Source: Symsagittifera roscoffensis (lineage: Eukaryota; Xenacoelomorpha; Acoela; Convolutidae). Taken from it: a stretch of 64,000 nt of DNA. The stretch spans positions 8,523,954 to 8,587,953 of the forward strand of contig NC_087066.1 in assembly GCF_963678635.1 (NCBI RefSeq), read 5' to 3'. The translations under genes were made by a program, and so were the position numbers. Below the pieces are notes generated by a model, which did no database searches, was not told where the DNA came from, and saw only the letters and a list, made by a program, of their open reading frames with translations. Below, in pieces: positions 1 through 8,856 of the stretch (the first letter of the stretch is position 1; the number at the start of each line of letters is the position of its first letter).

Positions 1-278
1 GAACTCAATATATCTTCGTACTTCAGGTTAGTCTGTTCTTGCAGAGCATTAGAATGCCTTTGAAAAACTTTCAAGTCAAATGAAAACTTTAAGCATATTT
101 AAATCCAGAAGTTCGTTATTTTAAAGACTTAAAGCTCAATTTAGGTTGGTGATGGCGATGTTCATTGCAGTAGCCAAATAACTTTTATCAGGTTACTTTA
201 TATCACGGTACAGTACCAGTACAGCAATTTGTTCCTATGTTTTTAACGGTTTTCTTCAATTGGAAGACAAATTTATTC

Positions 279-346
279 GGATCATGTTAACTATTCCCCC
301 CACTATGGTACCTTGTAAAGAATCCCCCCCACCCCCATGATCCATT
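279..346. repeat. Short C-rich inverted-repeat fragment (MITE-E family)
   Basis: The block opens with GGATCATGTTAACTATTCCCC and closes with CCCCATGATCC, so the ends are inverted (GGATCAT/ATGATCC). The inner motif resembles better copies at 3467-3597 and 7017-7175. It is short and degenerate. Confidence 0.35.
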
Positions 347-570
347 TATTCCACGAAAGTCGAAAAACTTAGACTTTACTTACAACGTTTTAGATCTAAC
401 CTTTTCAGTTCAACATAGAGCCATTTTGACAAATTTTCTTGTTGCGTGCTGCGTGAAAATTTTAGTGATTGGGGAGAAACTTGATTGCCGTATACAAACA
501 GGTGGTCGACGTATCTTTGAAAGATTTTTTCGTGGAAACTCCGACATCATTGTTTAAGGGATGTCGAATA

Positions 571-1030
571 AACATAGCCAACAGACAGTTTTTTGTAAAT
601 ATGAGAAAATTAGATGAATTGGTATGTTATTAATTTGAAACAAAAAATTTTGGAAAACTTAAAAAAGTCAAATCCACTGTTGCACCAATCGCACATTTTG
701 GGCCAATTGCGTATTTCAATCTAGCTGTTGGGCGAATAAGACCGTGAATTTTCTAAGAAATTGTATGTCAAACCGCCCAAAAAAAGGGAATTTTTTGGAA
801 AGGAATACGAAGGAAACTTTTTGAATGCAAGCGGTTTTCAAATCATGCTCGGAGTTTTGATCTTTTTTTATACTGGATAATAGGAGTTTATTCACCTGCA
901 AAATCTGATGGAAATGCACAGAACTTGCAAAGAAACCAAGAGCCAAACCGCGAAAAATCAAGTTTTAGATTTTCCTGAAAAAATCATCACGAACTAGATA
1001 AATCTCTCCAGTACATTCATCGACTCTAAA
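571..1030. mobile_element. MITE-A copy
   Basis: It begins with AACATAGCCAACAGACAGTT and ends with TACATTCATCGACTCTAAAA, the terminal blocks shared by more than a dozen dispersed elements in this window. The interior lacks long coding capacity. Other copies carry GAGTCAATGAACG near the left end and CGTTCATCGACTC at the right, which are inverted complements of each other, as expected for a non-autonomous DNA transposon. This copy has lost the left GAGTC block. Confidence 0.6.
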
Positions 1031-1194
1031 ACTTCCTTTCTGTGGAAACTAGGTCGACGAAATAAGCAGACAGACGATAGTCTAAAATAGTTGAAAAAAG
1101 AACAGGTCCCGACTAGAATCTAACTCCAGGCCTAATTATCTATTTGTTTTGTTATTTATTAGCTTTTGTTTTCTTGTCTTGATTCTAATGGGTC

Positions 1195-1395
1195 AATATA
1201 GTATTCGGACCGAAATAACATCCTCCTCAAAATAAATATATGTTGGCGCCAAATAAGCCTTTAGAAAAATTTTAGGGTCAGCCAGCCAAAAATTGTGGTC
1301 TTAAATTAGTACCTAAGTGCGGACCTTTTCGTTCATCGGGAGGTCCAATCCTAAGGGAGGGGACTCCGCCCATCCCCCCTCCCTAAATCCACTTC
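1195..1395. mobile_element. MITE-D fragment
   Basis: The stretch carries the GGCGCCAAA..GCCTTTAGAAAA core, then a 'gtca.ccagccaaaaa' block and a C-rich end, matching the fuller copies at 38560-38886 and 44836-45210. It is truncated on the left. Confidence 0.45.
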
Positions 1396-1682
1396 TGCTC
1401 ACCTCAACCATCCCAGCCCCCAAGCCGTTTAGCGAAGAATGTTAACTTGGTTCTTAGTTCGAACTTCAGCCAATCAGAACTGAGCATTTTACAAAGAGAA
1501 CTTAGCACACCTTATTTGAAATGAACGCTGTGATGGAGGATCTTAACTTGGTCAATTAGGAGGGGTGAGGATGTTAACTTGATCCTATTAACTATCTGCT
1601 TTATGGCCTATCCACTTTTTGCTACGTAAACGAAAAAAAAAATTCTTAATTTGGAAATATAATTTTCTCAAACCGTCGACGC

Positions 1683-2765
1683 AGACGGGTGCCGGACATC
1701 AAACCGACGGGACATCAAGATGAATCGTAAAATTAGGGACTTCAAAGCGAAAAATTTTCATTAAGTCATAAAGTGAGCTTATTTCATGATCTTTCTTCAA
1801 TAGGTTTTGGCGTTTTCATAAAAATTAAGCCTCCAAATGTATTTGGGAACGTTGAGCTCTTTTCCACTTACCATACCATCATTTGAATTTCAGCTTTGGA
1901 AAACTAATTTTACGTTGTCTGGACTAAGTTTACTAAGTTTGGAAAAGAGTAACGAACGCAAGGAAACTCAAAAAAAATCGACTGTTTTTTTTCGAAAATC
2001 TTCAACTACTAAATTTCGAATAAAAAATTAGATGGCCTTCAAGCTCTTTGAATTCGTAGTAGAACAATTTATGATGGACACTTTTTTGTTAAAATTAACC
2101 CAGTTTGAGAAAACTGGATCAATAGGTAAAACTTTCATTTCGCTGGGAAATCTGGTAATTAATTTCCATTTTCAAAATTAGAAGCCGATCACGTTTTTCG
2201 TGACTTTTACAATTTTGCTGTTCAATAGTGGAGTTTGCCTTCCTTTTAACAATAGAAATGCACTGAAGTTAAAAAGAAATCACAAGTCAAACCGAGAAAA
2301 TTCAAAATTGAGCATTAACAAATTTTAAGACTTTTCCTGAAACAAAAAAAATAGCAAGACCTAAATAAGAGTCTTCAATGCGTTCATTACTCTTAAACAC
2401 ATTTGTTCTTCATACCTTACTTCGTAACATCACGCGTTTAGACATAATAACACGTTAGACGATTGAAAAAATAGAAAACTTGAAATGAGGGGGAATGTGG
2501 AAAAGGGCCGAAAGTTGATGTTTAGGAAGGTTCATGGCAGTTTTCTTGTTATAAGTTATGCATTTCAAAAACCGGCTGATATTATTAACGGATGCCAATG
2601 CCAAGTGATTCATTGTCATGAATATAGCTTATTATGGACTAAAACTTGCCTAATTTTTTGAAAAGCAACGTTTTACAGATGAAAAACGGCGATTTGAGGT
2701 CCTTGTAAAGTTAGAATTTCGGGCTTAACCGAAGTCCCGTCGGCAGACATTTGATGTTCACTTTT
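1683..2765. mobile_element. MITE-F copy split by a nested MITE-A
   Basis: The left part (1683-1840) and right part (about 2530-2765) together match the uninterrupted element at 4862-5314: same GCCGGACATCAAACCGACGG start, same 'ttggcgttttcataaaa..ttaagcctccaaatg' middle and same CGGCTGATATTATTAACGG segment. About 690 bp of unrelated sequence, mostly the MITE-A at 1936-2396, interrupts it. The right end GAAGTCCCGTCGGC is the inverted complement of the left end. Confidence 0.6.
1936..2396. mobile_element. MITE-A copy nested in MITE-F
   Basis: It runs from 'tttggaaaagagtaacgaacgcaagg' to 'gcgttcattactctt', with the family's inner blocks AACCCAGTTTGAGAAAACTG and GTGGAGTTTGCCTTCCTTTT. The inverted ends (GAGTAACGAACGC and GCGTTCATTACTC) are still visible. 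Confidence 0.65.
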
Positions 2766-3466
2766 TATGTACGGATGGGTTATTGCAGCTGAAGACATAA
2801 TATTTAAATAAAATGGATACACTTTTAAAAACTGTTGTCGTCTTAATATTTCGTGCCTATACTTTTGGACAATGCATTATTTATAATATTTTCTAACTGA
2901 ACAGCAGGAAAAAAAATGAAAATAAACTGTAGGTGTCGACATAGTGTTGAAGTAAATTTGCACACATGCAAAACGACTCACTTTTTTTCATTATCCTTAT
3001 CTGAGCACACACACTCAGTTAAAACTACTGGGAAAAATCGCTTATAGACAGTTTAATAAACCAGTTGAGAGAATAAATAAATCAGACAAAAATTACGGCC
3101 TTCTTACAAAAATTGGCTGTTAATTGTTAGATACAAGTATGATATTTGGGTACCATGAAGTTATATGGGTTCCTGAACGAAAATTTTCAGGACTTCAAAT
3201 CTTCGAAAACCTGGATTACTTGTTTTCAGGCATTAAAATTTTCGAAAACTGCAGTTTTTGTATTTTGGAAGTTTTCGCAACAATTGCGGGACACATCTTT
3301 CATACTTGCTGTTTCAGGAGCCCAACTATCATACTTGTACCAATTGGTACTTTTTTACATGGTAGCTGGTTCATACTTCGGTTAGTTCTATTATGATTAT
3401 TGTATCACCACACAGTGTCCGGGAAAAAAGATGACAGATGTCAAGACGACAACTACGCATACACGT

Positions 3467-3597
3467 CGGATCTTGTTAACTATCCCCCCCAGCCCCCCTA
3501 TTCGTATAAGCCTCATTGTTTAATTATTTCTTTATAGTGGGGAGGGGATATTCTGTATAAGGAGGTAACATAGGGGGGGGGGGTAGTTAGCAAGATG
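3467..3597. mobile_element. Small C/G-rich foldback element (MITE-E)
   Basis: The left end reads ATCTTGTTAACTATCCCCCC and the right end GGGGGGTAGTTAGCAAGAT, an inverted repeat of about 20 bp around a 90-bp core. Comparable ends occur at 7017-7175 and its duplicate. There is no coding capacity. Confidence 0.6.
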
Positions 3598-3865
3598 CCA
3601 CAGGTCTTCCTCATCATATTTAGAGAACAAAAAGCCAATTAGTTGATAAATTATAAATTTACTTTTGATGGGATATAAAAAGACGCATTTTTTTTACATG
3701 TTTCATCTCTCATTTGTCGTCTTAATGTCCTGTCGTCTTATTTACCCAGCCACCACACATTTTATTTCAGCAGCGAGCAGCCAAATAGTATTTCTCAGAA
3801 ATTGAAACAGTTGGTTATATTGAAATTACACCATACGCAGCCTGAGTGCGCGCATTGTATTTTTT

Positions 3866-4303
3866 TATTTTTCTTTCAACTGTTTTCAAAAGCAGACATC
3901 CTGATCAGGTGCAGAACATCAGGCCGACGGGAATCCAAGTCCAATTAGAAATTAAACGATTTTGAACTAAAAATAAGTCCCGCAAATCTCACTAGTTTGA
4001 ATATTCGGAATATTTACTCAATTTAATTGATTTAATATACATTTCATTGCCCACCTTTTTTCTGAAGTCCAGAAAAAAGGTGGACTTCAAAAAAAGCTGG
4101 ACTTCAGAAAAAAGGTGGGCAATGAAATGTATATTAAATCAATTAAATTGAGTAAATATTCCGAATATTCAAACTAGTGAGATTTGCGGGACTTATTTTT
4201 AGTTCAAAATCGTTTAATTTCTAATTCGACTTGGATTCCCGTCGGCCTGATGTTCTGCACCTGATCAGGATGTCTGCTTTTGAAAACAATTGAAAGAAAA
4301 ATA
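3866..4303. repeat. Near-perfect inverted repeat, 206-bp arms, 26-bp loop
   Basis: The left arm (3866-4071) is the reverse complement of the right arm (4098-4303) with only a few mismatches. The innermost paired sequence is CCACCTTTTTTCTGAAGTCC with its complement. Both arms contain CATCAGGCCGACGGGAATCC, related to the ends of MITE-F, so a palindromic transposon is a fair reading. The right arm lies about 120 bp upstream of the start codon of ART copy 1, and the tandem duplication begins inside this arm at about 4173. Confidence 0.9.
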
Positions 4304-4419
4304 GAAAGAAAGTCGGCTTGAAGTCCCGTTATCAACTCAGCACTCAATTGCAAAGTCCAACTCAAGCCGCACGTACAAGAGAAACAACTTCACGTGAATA
4401 CGGCCCTTCACAAGTCAAA

Positions 4420-7400
4420 ATGGTGAGTTAAAACGTTTGTGTGGTGGCTGGGAAATATTTTTTGAAATATTTTAATTCGAAAATTTTTTGTTTATAACGG
4501 GGAATAGGTAACCGATCTTTTAGCATACCAAACGGTACTACTAAACATCCCATCAAAAACGGTTGTCGTCTTCTGCAGTGATCATAAAAAAGCAGCAGCT
4601 CATCTTTTTGAATTTTTTCCATTAAATAAACAGTCGATCCGAAAATGCAATAACCGACCGAACCGAGCCGATTTTTGAAAAATCCTGAACCGCCAACCTC
4701 TAATAAACTGTAATACAATGTTTGTGTTTTAGCCCAAGAGCAATCATGTGTTTTACTACTGCCCCGGAGGAGAGGCGGAGCGAATCGAGCAGAGTGGGAA
4801 GATATACTGTGTAGAGCTCGAGGAAGACGAAGACTACTACGACGCGTAAGTCTTTTCCTAGGGTGCCGGGCATCAAGCCGACGGGACTTCAAGCCGAATC
4901 GTAAAACTGGGGACTTCGAGCCGAAAATTTTCTAATTAGGTCATGAAACATGATTAATTTGAAAACTTTTTGTAAAGAATTTCTCAACTTCATGATCTTT
5001 CTTCAGTACTTATTGGCGTTTTCATAAAATTTAAGCCTCCAAATGATGTTACGGAAAGCTGAAAAAAAAACACGGTTGAAGGCAATTTTCTGGTTTATAA
5101 ATTATGCATTTCAAAAAACGGCTGATATTATTAACGGATGTCAATCCTAAGTCATTCATGGTCATGACTTGCGCTTATTATGGAATAAATTTGCCTAAAT
5201 TTTTGAAAAGCAACGTTTTACAGAACAAAAAATAGTGATTTGAGGTGCTTGTAAAGTTTAAATTTCGGCCTGAAATCCCTCCGGCTTGGAGTCCTGTCGA
5301 CTTGTTAGCCTAGACCCCTTTTCCTAAATCCAGCGACATGATGGTGTGAAAGATCAAACATTCATGATCACGTACTAGTTTACTTCTTTGGTCTCATGAC
5401 AAAACTAGTTCAGATGATTGGTCCCGCCTATTTTCTTAAAAGAAGAGCCAGCACGGGCTGTGAACATACGCCTTGCGGTTGGTAACCGGATTTTTACCCG
5501 CTAGACTAACTATGCCCGTTTCAACAGCAAATAGAGAAATAAAAATGCTTACTGTTAGAATTAGCCACATACTGTAAACGATTTTTATTAGGGACCACAG
5601 CATTTTCGAGGGACCAAAGAAGTAAACTAGTACCCATGATCAAATCAAACAAGAATTGGAAAAGCGTCAATGAACGCAGGGAAAAACACTAACTTTCGAA
5701 TTTCAAAGGAAAAAAAATCATATTTAGGAGCAATTATCTACATTGTTTCAAACAGGCATGAGCTAATCGAAGCACGTGCTAATAGGCCAGTCTTCATAGT
5801 CTGTAGTACTTAATTGCTTAAAAATCTTACAATAGCTTAATTTATAACGTAAATACTTCGTTTTTCTCGAGTAACGTTAGTTTTTTTTGAGTATTTTAGC
5901 TCCTTGGAATCAAAATCTTTTTATATTTTTTCGATTTTCTAGTAACTTTTCTACAAAAATTATTTTTCAATTTGCTTAAATTACCATGAGTGTCGAATAT
6001 ACCTCATCCCCTGTTTTTTTCAGCTCCTTTTATCACACCAAGCCGATAAAACATAGCCAACTGACAGTTGGAAAAGAGTAATGAACGCACGTAAACAAAA
6101 AAAACACCGACTTTGTCCAAAAAATCTCAACTTTCAAACTTCAAAGAAAAAAATAGAAGTCCTTTAAGCTCTTTGAAATTCTAGAACAAAATATGATTGG
6201 CGCTTTTTTGATAACATTAACCCAACTTGAGAAAACTGAAATCAAAAATTAAATTCTACTTTCGAAGCTAAAAACGGATTGCGTTTTTTCGCGCCATTTC
6301 CAGGTTTGTATTCGGAGAGTGCTATTCTCGTCACTTTCAGCAGGTAAATTTCTATTGAATTAAAAAAGGCATATATACTTATATACATTTATAAATGCAT
6401 TAGTATGTATGAATGCACATCTGTAGTTAATAGAGCATTCTAAGACTTTTTCCTGAAAAAAAAAACCAAAAAATTACCAAGACCTATATAAGAGTATTCA
6501 CTATGTTCATTACTCTTTAAAACGACAATAATTTGAAAAACTTTTCTGTTGTTATTTTTTAAGACTATGGTCGGAACATTCTGTGCTACTTGCACGGTAA
6601 CCGGCTATCCTTGTTTCAGTAACCGGCTATCCTTGTTTCATTTTGTTTAGGTACGGCATCTACTTGTCCAATATCTCTCCCTTTTCAAACAAACTACACG
6701 ATTCGTTGTTCGATGAGTTTGGCGAGGATCTTGATGAATATATTAAACTTCCCAAGGCGTGGGTGGAGGCACAAGCGAATGGCGGCAAGTGGAACTACAC
6801 TGTGTTGGATGGAGGAAATCAGCTGCATCGGTTCTTACTGGACGGAAAGAAACAGTCGCTGGATCTTGCAGAGGCAGACTATGTTATCAAAGGCTCTCGA
6901 GAAAATCCAGAGGACGAATACAATATAGTAAAATTAGAAAAATAATAACAGTAACACAACTTCGCTTACATTAATTCTGTGTTCAAGTTGACCCAAGCAA
7001 AGGATCCAAAACGAATTTATGGATCTCTTTAACTATTTCCCCCACTCCCCTTTTACAAAGGTGAGAGGAGATTCGTTATAAGGTTCAAAATTCACGTACT
7101 TAACCGTTGAATTAATTTTTTTATAGGGGTGGCATTTCGTTACTAGGTACCAAGGGGAAGGGGGGTAAAAAAGAGATCCGACTTAATTTTTAATTAAGAA
7201 ATTCGCAGCTAACAGAAACAATTCCAAAGCGTTTCAGGATTTACTTATTTACGGTAAAAACCACAAAAACTTATACTGAATTCGATTAAGATCAAAAATT
7301 TGGATGAGTTTTATGAACTTTGTCTGATACTGTCTCAATGTTATCAGTCACCATTTATCGGACTTTTAACTCACGATAAGCTTCGTTGTAACAGCAGCTC

Positions 7401-8052
7401 TCAAAACAACACCCCTTTTCGTTAGATCAAATTAACCACTTTTATTCACATTTCAGAACTTCACCAGCCAAGGGAGTTACTTCCACTACACAACTGAGGA
7501 AAATTTAGATCAGATCATTGAATCGGGGTACATCAAGTCAAACAGCAAACACAAGCAGTTTTCAGGGCAAGTGGTAACAAAAGTTGTACATAATAACGTC
7601 AGAGAAAATTACATTTTTTCAGATGATCTCCAATTTGACAAATTATCCATAATTTCCATGTTAACCAATTCCGCAGTTTTGAGTATTATTAATTGAAATT
7701 TTTTGATAATGATGAAGACGATGGAAAAAAATTACCCAATAAGTAATGAGAAATATAACCGAATAAATTTTGGTTTAGAATTCACGAGAAAGGCGTGTGC
7801 ATTACTGACGCTAACTATGATGCCCATACAAACTATATCAAGCGACAATGCTTTCGCTCTGGAGGAAACGATAACAGACTGGTCGCCTACATCGAGCTAC
7901 CCAAGGCATCAATCCGCGAGTATGCAGTAATGAATGGAATCGAAGTTCTTCCATATAAGGACAAGCGAAGATCTTTCGTGGTGACTACAGGAAATCAGCC
8001 ACTATATTTGGACAACGTACACGGATGGGAGTATGGCTATCGCGACTTGTGA
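4420..8052 (+). CDS. Two-domain HYD1-like ADP-ribosyltransferase protein, copy 1
   Basis: Five coding exons with consistent phase: 4420-4422 (only the ATG, then GTGAGT), 4733-4845, 6651-6927, 7457-7570 and 7789-8052, giving 256 residues. Two related halves are visible. Half 1 has FYYCPGGEAERIEQSGKIY (8-26), YGIYLSN (40-46) and YIKLPKAW. Half 2 has FHYTTEENLDQIIESGYIK (140-158), KGVCITD (170-176) and YIELPKAS. The pattern H-Y-T, helix ending ESG, G-V-x-I/L-T, then a YxEL strand, resembles Tox-ART-HYD1 ADP-ribosyltransferases, known mainly from polymorphic toxin systems. Half 1 has Tyr where half 2 has the expected His141, so only half 2 looks catalytic. There is no signal peptide or membrane segment, so the protein is probably cytosolic. 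The ATG has A at -3 and G at +4. A possible polyadenylation signal ATTAAA lies near 8342. Exon 4/5 junction phase is good, but the exon 5 acceptor (CACGAG) is the least certain site. The substrate is unknown. Confidence 0.65.
4862..5314. mobile_element. MITE-F copy in ART copy 1 intron 2
   Basis: The left end CATCAAGCCGACGGGACTTC is inverted relative to the right end (GGCTTGGAGTCCTGTCGACTTG), giving imperfect terminal repeats of about 25 bp around a non-coding core. It sits only about 16 bp downstream of the exon 2 donor. Confidence 0.65.
5373..5632 (-). mobile_element. TIR-bounded element with a tRNA-like core
   Basis: The ends TACTAGTTTACTTCTTTGGTC (5373-5393) and its exact inverse (5612-5632) bound 260 bp. 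CATGATCA flanks both sides but is palindrome-rich, so a target duplication is uncertain. On the - strand, about 5452-5522 reads like a degraded tRNA: A-box-like TAGTCTAGCGGG, then B-box-like TATGTTCACAGCC. A non-autonomous transposon carrying a pol III-type promoter remnant is the inference. Confidence 0.5.
6050..6518. mobile_element. MITE-A copy in ART copy 1 intron 2
   Basis: It runs from ACATAGCCAACTGACAGTTG to CACTATGTTCATTACTCTT, with GAGTAATGAACGC near the left end as the inverse of the right end. There is no coding potential. Confidence 0.65.
7017..7175. mobile_element. MITE-E copy in ART copy 1 intron 3
   Basis: The left end GGATCTCTTTAACTATTTCC and right end GGGGGGTAAAAAAGAGATCC are imperfect inverted complements. 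The core is about 110 bp and non-coding. Confidence 0.5.
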
Positions 8053-8186
8053 ACTCGATCGAAACCCAGGTGTCATACCAAAACTTCAGCTAGCTCTGAT
8101 TCGAAACTTTTCTGCTCAAATGACAATTTTACTGCTGTTCTGTGATTGTCAAAATGTTAAACTTGAAGAGGGTTTTGTGTGTTGGG

Positions 8187-8225
8187 GGGTGGGGGGGGGG
8201 TAAAAAGCGGGCAGGGGGCGGAAAA
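8187..8225 (+). other. G-run cluster downstream of ART copy 1
   Basis: Closely spaced runs of three to nine G occur within about 40 bases, about 130 bases after the ART stop codon. Such spacing can form a G-quadruplex in DNA or in a 3' UTR. The equivalent site in copy 2 (14591-14637) has one more G-run. Confidence 0.4.
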
Positions 8226-8775
8226 GAGGTTTTTGTGTGTGTGTTTGGAAATGGGTGAAAAACTCGTGGGCGAAAGACCGAAAACAAAATTAGCCGAAAG
8301 TAAACTTTTAAAGAGAATCAATTGCTATTCAATTAAAATGAATTAAATGAAGTAATCTTTCATAACGAAACCCTTGAAATATAAAATTTGTTCCAATCCG
8401 GCGGCGATCAATGACAATTTGAAAATTTTGCATATTTCTGCTGTTTTTATAATCGGCCAATATCAATATTAGATCCCTGTAAATGTTTACTTTCTTTCAG
8501 ATTTTCACGTTTTCATTCCAAATTTTAGATCACTGAAAGCTGATTTTTATTTTCGCGCATTCGGTCCTTCGCATATGAGGGATTCCACCGGTTTTGTATG
8601 CAGCATCGATTATTTATTTTTCGACGACAATTTATTTTAAATGAAACTTTTATTGAAGCAGATTAGCTGCGAGCAGGTACACAACAGCGGTTCTTCTTAG
8701 TGCAAAACAGCTCGTATGCTGGTCATTTCACAGTAAATGGTCTTAGTAAGCAACTGCTAATGAACTAGTACTCAC

Positions 8776-8856
8776 TGTAGGGCTTTTAGTTCGCTCTTCA
8801 GCTGCAGAATCTCCTCCTCCGAAGCCTCCTTTTCCTTGTTCAGATTCTGCACCTTC
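8776..8856 (-). CDS. ANKRD26-like gene exon 25 (coiled coil, duplication copy 1)
   Basis: Eighty-one nucleotides between a TTTCAG acceptor and a GTGAGT donor encode KVQNLNKEKEASEEEILQLK and seven more residues, a Glu/Lys/Leu coiled-coil segment. Its phase is 2 in and 2 out, so it can follow exon 24 in frame. It differs from exon 24 by one silent change (GCT against GCG). Whether transcripts use both copies is unknown. Confidence 0.7.

Larger units (their letters stand above)
1..3865. other. Repeat-rich region without a recognised exon
   Basis: I see no supportable coding exon on either strand; the open frames are short and fall in transposon remnants. The stretch holds the repeats listed separately (MITE-A copies, a MITE-D fragment, a MITE-F copy interrupted by MITE-A, and small C-rich foldbacks). 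The - strand ANKRD26-like gene ends its visible part at 8776 in an incomplete phase, so this stretch is either its next intron or the DNA before an exon lying off the left edge. Confidence 0.6.

Noticed and set aside
4428-4892. 154-codon frame on the - strand, also at 10839-11303
   Set aside because: It is the reverse of the ART exon 2 region and runs through intron and MITE-F sequence. The + strand exon has proper splice sites and domain similarity.
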